NCBI GenBank assembly: GCA_015680685.1
Contig: MNCI01002813.1
Span: 1,451,296-1,515,295, forward strand
From: Gnetum montanum
Lineage: Eukaryota; Streptophyta; Gnetopsida; Gnetales; Gnetaceae
DNA length: 64,000 bases
Direction: 5' to 3'
Of this stretch, positions 24,200 to 36,410 are shown one piece after another; position 1 is the stretch's first letter; every line of letters begins with the position of its first letter. The translations under genes and the position numbers were made by a program. The notes beneath the pieces are model-generated. The model saw nothing but the letters and a program-made list of their open reading frames with translations. It was not told the origin of the DNA and did not search any database.

Positions 24200-25590
24200 C
24201 CTTGATCCATGGTGGTTAGTAAAGCTCCATGTCAAACTAGAACCCTAGGCACTATTATTGGGAAACATCTAGGTGTTAGGAGATAGCTCAAAACAACTAG
24301 AAAAATTTATCCATGGGCTTTTATGCTAGGCATGTAGGAAAAATACACTAGAAAACATATTTATGAGAGAACCAAGGATAAAATACATAATTGAAACCTT
24401 GAGTGACCCTTGAAATTACCAAACCCAATGCTAAAACCTAGCCGGAGCCTTCGATAGCCATGAAACTCCAAAAGTCAAGCCAAAAGATGATAGAATTAGT
24501 CAATCTCTAAGTTTTACATTGGGGATACAACATAAATATACTAGTTAATGTATTTATGTAATATGTAGAGATAAAATATTAAAATAGAGCCTTAAGTGAC
24601 ATTTCAAATTTTCAATCCCAGCCCTAAACCCTAGCCACAAACACCAATGACCTTTATAGGTCAAGAAATCAAGTTGAATAATCACCTAGACTATGAAGAT
24701 GCCATTTTTACATTATGCATTTAGAAAAGTACATTGGCCAATGCATAAATAGTTTGGGCAAGCTTTTGACACCCCAAATTATTCAAAATTCAAATGTAAA
24801 CGCCTAGGAGCTTGAAGCCATAAGCTAGTAGTAACTTGACCTTGGTTGAGCATGAAAAATTCAAGTTTCATCACTTTTATGCTAAGCCACCAAGAAAAGT
24901 ATGCTGGCCAATGTATTGGCTAGCATAAAAACTGGAAGGTGAACTTTAGTTAACCATTTTTGACCTAGAAAAAGCCATTTTTCGACATTGAGACCTATGC
25001 ACTACCCTAGGAGCTTAATGTAGCCAAAATTCCAAACTTGACAACCTATGAAATAATTTTTCTAGCATAAATACACTTGAGCTTAAGAGAAATATGTTAG
25101 CCAACATATAAATTAGGATCTGGTAGCTTACAATGATCTTATCAAGTCAAATCGACTTATTCTCTCTCTTGGATCACTATGTTAACATCTAAAGGTCCCA
25201 ATTCCCAAAAATTGGTTAAAATAGATCCCTAGAACTAAATTTCATAGGAAATACAATAGCACCCAAGGAAAATATGTTGGCCAATGTAAAAACTACAAAT
25301 GCCAATGTAGAAACCATGAACTACCTTTCTTTAGCCTCAAAATAAGCTTGAAATGACTATTTGAAGTACACAAACCCTTCTATAGGTCCTGAAACTTATC
25401 AACATGGCCTGTTAAGACCTAAAATTGGAAAAATATGATCATGTTTGATCATGCTTAATCATATAATGCCCTACCTTACCTTGTTTGGCCTCATTTCATG
25501 AGGTTTTGACCTTACTTGACCTTGTTTTGTTCTATCTTTGTAATATTTTATATTATTTAGTAATTTCATCACACAAGTGCCACTTAATGT
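24200..25590. other. Non-coding spacer in element A between antisense gene and RT
   Basis: No coding motif was found. The stretch repeats short words about GCCAATGTA(T/A)AAA and CTAGCATAAAAA (24730-25310), related to words in the A LTR. It lies upstream of the antisense phosphatase-like gene, so it could have been the 5' flank of that gene. That is only a positional argument. Confidence 0.4.
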
Positions 25591-25599
25591 GCATATGGG

Positions 25600-27700
25600 A
25601 TATGTACATGACTGGAGTATGGACACCTAGATGCAATTTAGCTTACCTCTTAGCCTGAGCAGACCTCATGGTGATGTTGAATGATTCATTGACCTTGATT
25701 ACTTAGATCTTGAACCTAAGAGTCTTTTCAACCACATAGCCTCTTGCCTAGTCTTTCAAGATAACATTAAGGCCTTTGCCTGGTCATATGAAGATATGTT
25801 AGGCCTTGATCCATGCCCAGCTTAGCACAACAATATACTTGACCCTAGTATTAAACCACTTAAGCAAAAGGTTCATAAAATTAGACCAAATCTAGCCTTG
25901 GTAGTTCATGATGAGATCATGAAACTTTACCAAGCTAGTTTCATCTAAGCTATCAACTACATTGATTGGGTATGCAACATAGTGGTGGTCCTTAAGAAAA
26001 ATGGAAGTATATGTATTTGCATTGATTTCTGAGACCTAAATAAGTTAACTATCAAAGATGATTTTTCTTTGCCTAGTATTGACCAACTCATCGATACTAC
26101 AATTGAACATGCCTTGTTGTCCTTCATGGATGAGTTCTCGGGATACAACTAAGTTAGGATCAACCTAAAGCATCAGTTGCATATGACCTTCATGATCCTT
26201 TGGAGAAGTTTTTATTATATCATGATGTCATTTGGTCTAAAGAATGTGAGTGTAACCTATCAACAAGCTATGACCTACAAATCTTGTAACTACATGCTAG
26301 GGTTAGTTAATGATTACATGGATGACATAGCGATCAAATCCAAAGTGGCCAACGACCATGCACATGGCCTTGACTTAGTACTTAAGAAATTTTTCAAATG
26401 CAAACTTAGACTCAATCCTCATAAGTATTTTTTTTGCATTAAAACTAGTAAAACGCTAGGTTTTCTAGTGTCTAAGGTAGGGATACATGTTGATCCTAAT
26501 AAGATTAAGACCATAAACAACTTGATAGCACCTACTAACCTTAAGGAGCTTTGGGGACCACAAGGTAGGTTGTAGTTTATTCATAGGTTCATCTCAAAGC
26601 TTACAAATAAGCTACAACCCATGCAACACTTGCTTAAGAAAAGAGTTCACTATGAGTGAACTACCTAGTGCCAAGAAACCTTTGATAACATTAAGTAAGA
26701 GTTTGATCAACTACCCATAGTGTATCCACCACAAAAGGATAAATACTTTTACATCTACCTTACAATCTTTGACACATCCATGGCCTCTTTACTCTATCAA
26801 AAATGAGATGATGGAACAGAGCTACCTATATACTACTTGAGCTATTCATTAATAACCTATGAGACTTGGTACATAGAAGTTACGAAGTATTTTCTAGCCC
26901 TAGTCTTCTCCTTGAAGAAATGGAGATACTACATTTTTAGAAGTTAAGTCAACGTTATATGCAAAGACAATGTATTAAGATTCATAATGACTAATATCTT
27001 TGAAAGTATCCAAATAGCATGATGGAAGGCCATAATAGCTAAGTTTGACTTGCATAACATCTCCTAGGCATCAACCAAAGGTTAAGCTATAGTTGTACAA
27101 CTCACATCTTCCCTAGTAGAAGATAATATAAGCATAGACCCTAAATTCCTTGATGAGCATGTTAACATTATTAATGAGGTGCTTGAGGGTTACGAGGCCA
27201 TGATGCATCTTGATAGGGCTTTATTTTCCTATAGGGTTAGTGCTACAACCATCATAACATCATCTTCTAGTGTAATCTAACATCTCACCTACTATTTTCA
27301 ATATCCATGTACCAATAATATGGTAGAGTATGAAGGATTAATCAATGGAATGATGGTAGCTCATAGCCAAGAAATCAAATGCATGATAATAAAATATGAT
27401 TTGCAACTTGTGGTTAACCAAGTAACTAAGGTATAACTAAGGTATATGCATGCAAAGCCAAACATTTTACAAACCTACTATGACCTGGCTAAGCAAATAA
27501 TGCAATAGTTAAGGAAAATTAGTACTCAACATATATCACAAACTGAGAATACATTAGCTAATGCCATTGCAACTATAACATCCCATTCCTTGTTAAGGAT
27601 AAAAATATACCATAATCATGTAATTAACCTTCAAAAGAAGGTGTGCCTCATCACAAGGAGTTGCAACTATTTATGATACTCCTTAGGAATGGGTTTGAGT
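25600..27700 (+). pseudogene. RT, RNase H and second RNase H of Tat-like element A
   Basis: A pre-RT block, AFAWSYEDMLGLDP, is at about 25775-25815. RT blocks follow: an IDF-stop-DLNKLTIKDDFSLPSIDQL run (26020-26080), SFMDEFSGYN (26120-26150) and the catalytic NDYMDDIAIKS (26308-26340). Then come LGFLVSKVGIHVDPNKIK and LKELWGPQGRL. RNase H blocks continue: FYIYLTIFDTSMASLL and YSLITYETWYIEV. At about 27310-27340, NNMVEYEGLINGMM matches the second (archaeal-type) RNase H typical of the Tat clade. Stops sit at conserved Arg and Gln codons (CGA to TGA in FRDLN, CAA to TAA in GYNQ). Integrase is not found downstream, because element C is inserted at 27812 and what follows at 40.8 kb is unrecognisable. 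Confidence 0.8.
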
Positions 27701-27811
27701 TGTGGCATTTAAGGTTAGGCTTAGAGGTTATGCCAACATGGAGTTACAGAGTCAAGATTGGCAAGTGATGGGAGTTGGGTGAAGTGGGACAAGAAGGGAT
27801 TGATTACCCCT

Positions 27812-28744
27812 TGATGAGTGATGAGGTACCCCTATGCCCAACCATACAAATCACAAAGTGTTCATGCAAGATTTGGCCAAATTTCATGGATTTTATAGTT
27901 TCCAATGCACTAGTCTGTTAGGCAATGAACCTTGCTCTAAGGTCATTCATTGTCTTCTTGATTACAATTGTGAAGTACAAAGGTATGGTTAAGTGAAATT
28001 GAGGAATATGATTTTTATCATTTTATATTTTATGTTCTTTGGTGCTTTGAAGAGAGAGATAAAGTAATTTAATGACTAATCTAAATTGACTAACTAACTG
28101 ATCTCTAACTAATCCTAACATAAGCATTCGATCCCACTTTCCATACACATCCTAAACCCACATATCCACTGCTAGCTTACCAAGTGCTACACCATTGGGC
28201 ATACCAAGAAATAATGCTACTAGGATTACCAAGCGAATACATGTTACGCTCAAAGCGATCATACTTCTATATTTAATTTATCTAGCTTATCTCGATCAAT
28301 TAGCTTAATTATTAGAAAACATTAAAAAATTAATGAAAAGCATTAAATGCATAAAGAAACATCTAAACTATCTAGAATGCTACAAGATTTATCAAGAAGC
28401 TCATCTTTATTTCCATACACACTATTGTGCTCAGGTACAACAATGCTCGAATAAAGATCCATACACTCAATAACTCTTGCTGTAGGCAGTTGGGAAAAAT
28501 ATTTTAACTTTTAAATGAACAAAATGCAAGAGTTTGGCTACTACTATCTATTGGATGCCATAAATGTGGTTGGTAATCATGTATTTATAGTAAAAAATGA
28601 ACCCTACGTTGATGGGACCATGTTGATGTAGCAAACAATGCATCGATGAGGCCATGTCAACGAGGCTTGAGTGTACAGATGAACACATTTTAAAAATTAT
28701 GGTGTTCATGACATAAAAATTGAACACCATGACATGACTCTTCA
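27812..28744 (-). mobile_element. 3' LTR of element C
   Basis: This repeats 39845-40774 in the same orientation. It starts TGATGAGTGATGAGGTACCC and shares long words such as GTCATTCATTGTCTTC, AATGACTAATCTAAATTGAC and TTACCAAGCGAATACATGTTAC. By eye the copies are clearly related but diverged. The right end at 28744 (TTCA) is my best fit, giving about 933 bases against about 930 for the partner. Between about 28665 and 28744 the two copies align poorly. Confidence 0.8.
28581..28665 (-). promoter_or_regulatory. LTR promoter module of element C (3' LTR copy)
   Basis: A TATA box read on the - strand (CTATAAATAC, 28581-28590) is preceded on that strand by a cluster of GTTGATG, CATCGATG and GTCAACG half-palindromes at 28605-28665. 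The same arrangement occurs at 40611-40745 and, unexpectedly, at 32059-32135 inside the element. Confidence 0.5.
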
Positions 28745-28799
28745 AAATTGGACAACATGTCCTCTAGTGGTGTGAAGTTGGTGGAAAAGGTTAGACAGT

Positions 28800-31640
28800 C
28801 CTAGGTGGTGGTGGCTCTTGAGGCTCTAAGGAACCTTCACCGGCTTCAGGCATGTGCGACAGCTGAGATAGCTATGGCTATCTTGTTGCTACTCCAACTT
28901 CTAGTAAGAGGCAAAAGGCATTCAACAATGTCTTCATTTTCTCCTTCTTACTCCTAGGATCATGCACAATCCACACAACTTTGCCAATGTGTGTCAGAAC
29001 GGGCGCATCCCAAGGACAGGGAATTATTAAAAATAGCTCCTTAGCATTAATGAACCAGGTAGCAAATTGTTTGTGCTTGATGTCAAATGTCTTAATTATG
29101 TCTTTTAACTCATGGTAATCATTCATTCTCTTGGCCAAGCTTTTGACAGTTGATCATTGATTAGTGAATCATGCCTTGAGAACTTTGAGTTTAGCATTTA
29201 TTGTCTCAAGATTTTACTTGATATCTTTATGGTGCTTGAACTTAGCCTCATACATCAAGTACAAGCTAGCCACTTATTTTTTCAATTCTAACCACGACCA
29301 TTTGGTAGTCAACATAGCCAGGTTTGCATAGCAGAGATTGGCCAATTCCATGTATTCTATCATTTCTTCAATCTGCAACTCCTTTAGGCAAATCTCTGCT
29401 TTGTTATAGGCTTCAATCCCATCAATGATGGGCTACCACACTTCTCTTCCTTACTAGAGATGCTATAGGAATTCATATAATTTTGCCTTAGTGATTTGAA
29501 TATGTTTCTCATTTTCCTCCTTCTACAAGCCAACCTAGTCTCTATAGTGATTTTTAACTCTTTCAAACTTAAGAGCATCATTTTTCTAGGTGGTAATCTC
29601 AATGGAAAACTTCTAACATAAGGCTTGGACTTCCTCCATAGATAGATTTTGATTTTCCATAGTCAATTTTCTTATTTTTATGCTTATCTTGATGAGCTAC
29701 TCCTACTATTGGTGAATGAATTCTTGCATTTGTTGCTTCTGCGTATCAACATTGTGTAGGAAATGATTTTTTTCAATTAGTGATTCATTTTCTTAGTGCA
29801 TCTGAACCAAGTATTTTTGAACCAAGTAGATTTTTGCTTCTTCTATAAACAAGTTGAAGGTGGCTATCACTATTTCTTCCTTAGCTTGTTTTAGTCATTC
29901 TTGAAGCTATTAAAAAGCTTCATCTCTAGTTGTTGCTAGGTTGAGGAGTGCAAGATAAAAACAAGCATACAATTTAGCAAGTTTTGTAGCCAAGTGTTGG
30001 TTCTATGCTTGGGCCATTTCAAGTTGTTCCTCCAGGATGATGCACTTGCCCTTTGATTTTAGTAGCTTTGACTGGGTTATGATGATGTTGTTCAGAAAAT
30101 TGAAGATATCTAGAATCGATTGCTTGATCCCTACCAATCTATCCAACAATTCTTTGTGTTGGGATGCACTTAATTTTTTGCTAACCATGCTTTCAAATGT
30201 TTGCACATCTTGAAGTGCAAATAAGTTTGGTCTAGACACCATAGGTTCATTAAGCACTTCAACAACTTAGTTAGCAACTACTTCAGTAACGATCTTCTGC
30301 CCTTGGTGTTGCATCACCAATATAGTTTCCCCCTCACCTTCCTCAAAGTGCACCAAAAATGAGGCAGCATTCTTAAAGATTTCTAGGAATAAATGATGTT
30401 GAGATAAGGACACCATCACCTCTCAGGCATTGGGGTCCAACCTCATGGGTAACTACATTCTTTGGGTAGAGAATATCCACCCACCTCTTTCCATCTATCT
30501 AATTGTCTAAGCCACCTCATTAATGTGACTTATCATTGGTTGATATATAGAGGAGTTTGCACCACTCATTCTTGCATGTTGCTCCTACTCATGTAAGAGT
30601 TGCTCTCAAATTTTGCATAAGCACACAATGGTTGCATGGGCCTTCGATGTTGTTTCTTGAGTAGGTAGTGGAGGTGGAAGTTGTTGCTCCCCTTCTTTAG
30701 TCATGGTATTTTAGATCATGAAGTCAAAGGAGCATGTCTGATTCTATCATCTGCATAGTGTATGATCTCTACCCTTCTACAAAGTTCCTAGATGAGGCAT
30801 GAAAATGGCAAGGTTTTTCTTCCATGTTCATTTTCTTTGAAGCATTTCTCAATCTCTAAATAGATCGATTATGGAAGGTTTGCTAGAAATATTTTGCTTA
30901 GAGTGATACATGCTTAAGCAGAAAAGGTAGTAACCTTGTTGGGCCTCATTGTTGGATCAAGATGGTAGGATGCTATGTTGAAGTATATGCATTTTGCTAG
31001 TGTGAGCACGTTGTATTCCTTATAGTCAGCCCCATAACACCATTGAATCCGCTCTTTTTGGCCTCAAGGTCACCTTATGTTAATAGCTCTACTAGTTGTG
31101 TCCTAGTGTTAGGCAACCCAACACCTATACAATAGCTATAGCAAAGTAGGAAACTTGAATATCCTTGATTTTCATTACTAAGCCTAGCCTTTTGTTATTC
31201 TAGAAGAGATATGTCTCTCCCATGTACCACTTCCCACTGGAAATAATGACTATTCACATGGGAGAGGTTTGCAATTGTGTTTTCACCTCTACTAAAGCAT
31301 GCTATAAAAATGCCCCAAAGTTTAATTCCTAGAGAACTGAGCATTGGATACCATGGGGCATAATGGTGTCAAGGTAGGCTTGTGTTAGTATGACTTCAAG
31401 CCTTGGTATGGGTCTTGGTGCTTTCCCTCGCTGCAATTGTTTTGTTGGCACTTCTTCTTTGAGAATCTGTCGAATAGATTCCACTTTGGGATCCTCTCAA
31501 AGAGGTCCCATTAGATGGGTTGCCTTTGGTGGCTCTTGGACTTATTCTTGTTGGCCCCTTCTATTTTTGGGTCGTTTCTCCCTTGGTTTAGGGGTTCCTC
31601 CCTCCTATGTTCATTTTGGTCCTGGTGCCATTTGTAATCA
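28800..31640 (-). pseudogene. Extra 3' ORF of element C (env-like position, coiled-coil)
   Basis: The ORF lies downstream of integrase in the same sense, the position of env-like ORFs in Athila elements. On the - strand it opens near 31640 with a Pro/Lys/Arg-rich segment (for example GGTPKPREKRPKNRRGQQE). It then has WYMGETYLF (about 31230). Next, at about 30780-30860, come KTLPFSCLI and ELCRRVEIIHYAD, the block resembling the 'putative plant transposon protein' domain. A coiled-coil-like stretch covers 29200-30700, and the conserved tail ATWFINAKELFLIIPCPWDA lies at 28980-29050, followed by RSKKEKMKTLLNAF. The total is about 930 codons, broken by stops. The molecular role is unknown; no signal peptide or clear membrane segment was seen. 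Confidence 0.7.
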
Positions 31641-31659
31641 CAACATGACCATAGGTTAG

Positions 31660-33650
31660 CAATTGTTGTGTAACATGAAACAATTAGGACACCTTATCTC
31701 CTTAGGATAGTTACACTTGGCTAAGTTGTGATTATGATTGATTTAATTAATTTTAATCATTATTTTATTTATGTTTTAATGTCAACAAGTCATTTCGAAG
31801 GATGTAGAAATGGTGAAATCTCAAAATTTGATGGTTTCATATCATTGTATTCATTAACCCTTTAGCAAAGTTAGAAAAATTTTCAAAAATTTTCATTGAA
31901 AACCTTAAGGTGTGTGGCTCCCATGAAGAGCTTACCTCCAATAGCTATAAGATCAAAGAACGAAATGATTTGGACAAATAGTTTGGAAGTTATGCACTTT
32001 GGAAGATTTTGGGCTCTAAAAAATGGAAGAAACTCCCCTTGTGTTAAGTATGTAGTGGTATATATAGAGTTTTTGACATATGTTGATGGGGCTTCATCAA
32101 TGGGGTCTGCTGCATCAATAGGGCCTCATCGATGCAATTTTTGACCACTATGGACTTCTATTGACTTTGGTCAAATGTCCAAAATACAAGGAGTTTTTGA
32201 GTGAAAGTGGGATCAAATGAAAGCTCACAAAGCCACAAACATGATGCAAATAGTAGAAGAGGGTACTGGAGTTTAGAAAATTTAGAAAACTAAGAAAATG
32301 ATGTGAAGAATGAATTTAATGAAAGTTTAAAGGAGCAATGAGCGAGATACACAATGGAATATGCAAAAGATAGGATTGTAGTAATGTCTAAAGTAAGGAA
32401 CTTAACTAACCAAGCTAAAATATATGCAAGTGAGTCCTCCCCATAGTAGACACATGCCCTTGTTTCCCTTGCATAACCTCAACGAAGGAGTTTGTGAGCC
32501 CTAGAGTTGATTAATGATAATGAAAAGTTAAGGACCAACCTAAAGAATCTATCTAAGAATTCCAACACATCAAACTAAGACATCGAGCATAACATAGAAA
32601 CTAGTAGTGAGGTGAGTTATGGCAGCATAGATGGATGACTGAGAAGGTGGGATGGAATCCTGAATTAAGATCATAAGAAGTCCCTTGTGGATTTTGTGGT
32701 TAAAATGACCTAAGAAGATCCATCCTTAGTCCAAAACAAAACCAGCCTCTTTTAGTGACTTTGCATTGCCACTCCAAGATTGATCTACCCACTTAAGACA
32801 CAAGAGTGCTCCCACAAAACAACCATTGTTTCATAAAGAGAGAGCTTTAGTTAGAGGGGACCTTCAAGCATGGGTAACATGTCTTTCTAGCCCCATAACC
32901 AGTGTTTATAGCCCATTTATTTGTCTAAGGAATGTGCTTTGAATTTCCATAATCTATTTTTTTTTTGTGTTTTCTTTTTAAATTTTTAGATGGGAACCAC
33001 ATCATGTAAAGACTTTATTTGACTTCCTATTGATGGTTGGAACAGAATGGTAAGTCCATGAAAAGACACTCAAGCACTCAAGCAAGAAAAAGTAGACAAA
33101 GAGTATTGAGTTCCCTTAAAGTCTTTCCCTATACAAATCTTTGAATCCTTCTCAATTTTAGAAACTTCCAAGATCATCAATTGATTAAAAGTTTTTTTAA
33201 TGATAGGGACCTCAACTTCCAAACCAAGGAAAACCATAGAGTTTTTTGGATGGATGGATGACATGGACTCACTACATGTTCCATGAAAAATAAACCATTT
33301 CATACTCATGAGACATCAAAATTCAAAAATAGAAACCAAACATTGATAGTCACAACATTAAGCACAACCCATCATTAGTAAACAACAATAGTGGAACTAT
33401 TTCATGTGGTAATAAAGCACTTTTTATTAGCAGAAATAATTAAAATTCATACTTAAATAATACAAAGTGAAATACATATAAGAAACTGTAAATTATTCAA
33501 GAAAGGTAAAACATACTAACAATGTTGTAAAACAAAAAATAGAGAAAATCAATACAACAAAAAACCAAAGAAAAAGGGAAAAATCAACAAAGTGTAAAAC
33601 AAAAAGTGAAAGACTGAGGAGTCATGTAGATGGTTAGCATGGATGGCCAT
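31660..33650. other. Spacer between integrase and extra ORF of element C
   Basis: Non-coding. It matches the D-element spacer at 58640-59640 (shared words include GCATGGGTAACATGTCTTT and TAGCCCCATAAC, plus GTGACTTTGCATTGCC against GTGACATTGCATTACA). This shows the spacer is an ancestral part of the element family. It contains an LTR-promoter-like module at 32059-32135. The 79-codon open frame at 33070-33309 has no recognisable motif. Confidence 0.6.
32059..32135 (-). promoter_or_regulatory. Internal LTR-like promoter module upstream of the extra ORF (element C)
   Basis: A TATA box on the - strand (CTATATATA, 32059-32067) lies about 420 bases before the start of the extra ORF. Just upstream on that strand (32080-32135) is an array of TTGATGGGG, CATCAATG, CATCAATA and CATCGATG half-sites. 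This is the same module type and spacing as in the C LTRs (28581-28665 and 40611-40745). In element D the equivalent position (58521-58612) carries the D-type module. The module is visible in the sequence; promoter activity is inferred. Confidence 0.5.
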
Positions 33651-33659
33651 CTTCCCCAT

Positions 33660-34720
33660 GACTATGTTGAAAGGAGGAGATTCGGAAAATGGAGTGTGGT
33701 TTTCCATCCATTGAGGTGGTAGTTGCACTCGCTTATCTTGGTCCTGGAAAAGGTTTCACTTGTTGGATGTTGATCGATTGCTTTTTATTTGGGCTTTTAG
33801 GCTTGTAGATTAACATGGCCCAAGAGGAAAAGGTTTGATCAATTAAATAAGGTCCTTCCTACAACATTTGGAACTTTTTCTTTTGAGGTACGTGTGTGGG
33901 GTTCTAGTAGAGAACCTTATCTTCCAATTGAAATTTCACTTTCTATATTTTGAGGTCATGATGTTGCTTATTGAATGCCTTATGCACCTCATTCAAAGAT
34001 AGGACCACTAATTTATTTTCATCTAGCATGTTGAGGTTGATCAATCTTTCTTTCTATGCTAGACTTAGGTCAAGATTCAAATCATAGACTATTAAAAATG
34101 TATGAAGCTCAAATTGAATTGAGAGCATTGAGAGTTTTCTGTACACTAGCTCATAGGGAGAATAGCCAATAGGAAGGTTCCATGTTAAGTGGTAGGCCTA
34201 GAGGGCATCATTAAGTTTTGTACTCCAATCCTTCTTATATTTGCTGATGGTTCTTGTTAGGATCTTTATGATTTACCTCTGGTTAACCATTGGCTTGGGG
34301 GTGATAGGGTGTTGTTAATTTATGTTCAATCCCAAAATGTTGCATCAACTTTCTAAAAGTGGCACTAGATTCATTGTTAGAAATTAGTGCATGTGATACC
34401 CCAAACCTCTTTACAATATTGTATTGTATAAATCTAGAAAGAGTGGATGATGTACAATCAGTGATAACTACTACTTCTTTCCATTTGGTGCAGTAATTGA
34501 CTACTACAATGATATACGCCTTTCCATTGAACATGGGTGCAATGGGAACCATAAAGTCAATGCCCCATATGTCAAAGGGCTCTAGTGGTTAAACCCACTA
34601 TTGAGGATCCTCCATTCACATGGTCATCCCACCATCTCTTTAATAGTGTTCACAAGATTGGACAAACTAGTGGGAATTCCTAAAGATTGTAGGCTAATAG
34701 TATCCCACCATTAGAATTTT
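33660..34720 (-). pseudogene. Integrase of Athila-like element C
   Basis: On the - strand, an open stretch at 34283-34552 carries integrase core blocks: YIIVVVNYCTKWKEVV, then FGVSHALISNNESSATF, then HFGIEHKLTTPYHPQANG. The second catalytic Asp (SDNG/SDxG) reads Asn, so the DDE triad is broken. The C-terminal part continues in broken frames to about 33660. Neighbouring sequence at 62690-63500 is the D copy of the same region. Integrase would insert element DNA into the host chromosome. Confidence 0.75.
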
Positions 34721-34729
34721 TATGGTCAT

Positions 34730-36360
34730 GCATCTCCCTACATAGTGGCCTCTGCAAGGCCCTTTGTGAGCATCCTAGATAACACATAGTTAATCTTCAT
34801 CAAGGACACACCAACAAATCCACACCTTGTAGAGGTGTTTGTTGATTTAAATGAAGTATTTGGCCTGATGAAGAAATTGTTTCTTCTTTCTAAAGTCAAG
34901 ATCTTGTGGCATCTCTTAAGTGAGAAGATGGGTGAGGATGTCATTGTACCATGTTCGTTCTATAGGTACTTGGTCATTTATTGCTCTTGTAAAGAGGAGT
35001 TCATTTGAAAACTAATCAGAGAGTAGACTCTCCTCCTCTTTATTATCCCATCTTAATTGAGAGAGGTGGTCAATGACCACATTCTTAATCCCTTTCTGAT
35101 CTACAATCGTGAGACCGAATTCTTGTAAGATCATGAGCCACCTTATGATATGGGGGCTCATCATCAACTTGTTCATTAGGAAGTAGATGGAATTGTGGTC
35201 TGTGTCACAAATACTTTATAATCAAGCACATAGTACCTAAATTTTTCAAGAGTAGACATCACTGCCATTAATTCTTTCTCCATTGTGGTGTAATTTAGCT
35301 ATGCACCTACAATGCTTCGGCTTGCGTAGTGGATGTAATATGGGCATTTTTTATCATCCAAATACATAAGCACTACTCCCAATGCATAATTAGATGCATC
35401 TATCATTATGTGAAATGGTTTGAACCAATGTGGTGCATGTTGAATTGGAGTTTCTACAAATTTTTCCTTCAATTTTTGGAATGCATGTTCGCACTCATTG
35501 GTTTGGATGAATAGAGCATCTATTTTTGTAAGCTCAACCAATGACTTTGCGATCTTAGAGAAATTCTCTATGAATTGTTGATAGTAGCTAGTATGTCCAA
35601 AGAATGATCAAACATCTTTAACTATCTCTCATTGGCATGGTATTCCTTGGATGATCCTTATCTTCTCTGGGTCTACCTCAATCCATTCTTGTGAAATTTG
35701 GTGTCCTAATACTATGCCTTCATGAACTATTAGATGTCTTTTCTAGCAATTGAGCCTAAGGTTTATTTTAACACATATTTTTAGAACCTACTCAAGGTGA
35801 TCCAAGGCTTGCTCAAATGTAGCCCCATAGGTAGAGAAGTCATCCATGAAGACTTCTACCCTACTACTAATTTGTTATAGGAAAATACTAAGGACCAAGC
35901 GTTGAAATGTTGTAGGGGCATTGCATAGACCAAATGGCATCTTAAAATATGCAAAAGTCCCCAAAAGACTTGTGAATGTTATCTTGGCCTGAGGTGCAAT
36001 TTGGATTCGGTTATAGCCACTATAACCATCCAAGAAGCTATAATATCGATGCCTGGAGATAGTGTCCAACATTTGGTCCATAAATGGCAATGGAAAATTA
36101 TCTTTAAATGTTACCATGTTCAACAACCTAAAGTTTATGCAAACCCATCACTTGCCACCTTTCTTTGGCACAATTATGAGTGGGCTAACCCACTCACTGT
36201 CCATGATGGGATAGATGAACCTCACCTTAAGGAGTTGTTCTATTTCTTCCTTGATAATCTACTTCAATTTGGGATTCAGCTGTCTCTATGGCTACCTTCT
36301 TGGCTTCATGGTAGGATCAATGTAAATGTGATGCTGGCATATCCTTGAATCAATTCCAAT
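34730..36360 (-). pseudogene. Reverse transcriptase and RNase H of Athila-like element C
   Basis: RT blocks on the - strand: VTFKDNFPLPFMDQMLDTI (about 36115-36060), YYSFLDGYSGYNRIQIAP, FAYFKMPFGLCNAPTTFQR (about 35950-35890), then VFMDDFSTYG (about 35850), the catalytic (Y/F)xDD in the Athila-typical form. RNase H follows: FHIMIDASNYALGVVL (35430-35380) and KKCPYYIHYASRSIVGA. The DGYSGYN and VFMDDF wording is what I know from Athila-type elements. Stops and frameshifts inactivate it. Confidence 0.8.
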
Positions 36361-36410
36361 CAACTCAAGATATGACCAAGCAAAGGCTATTGGCCATTTT
36401 TTCATCATCT

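Noticed and set aside
27804-27811. TTACCC as target-site duplication of element C (also at 40775-40780)
   Set aside because: The left copy is not flush with the LTR (two bases intervene), so the match could be chance.
31390-31659. 89-codon open frame on the + strand
   Set aside because: It is antisense to the basic, Pro-rich N-terminus of the extra ORF of element C, which is supported by homologous copies.
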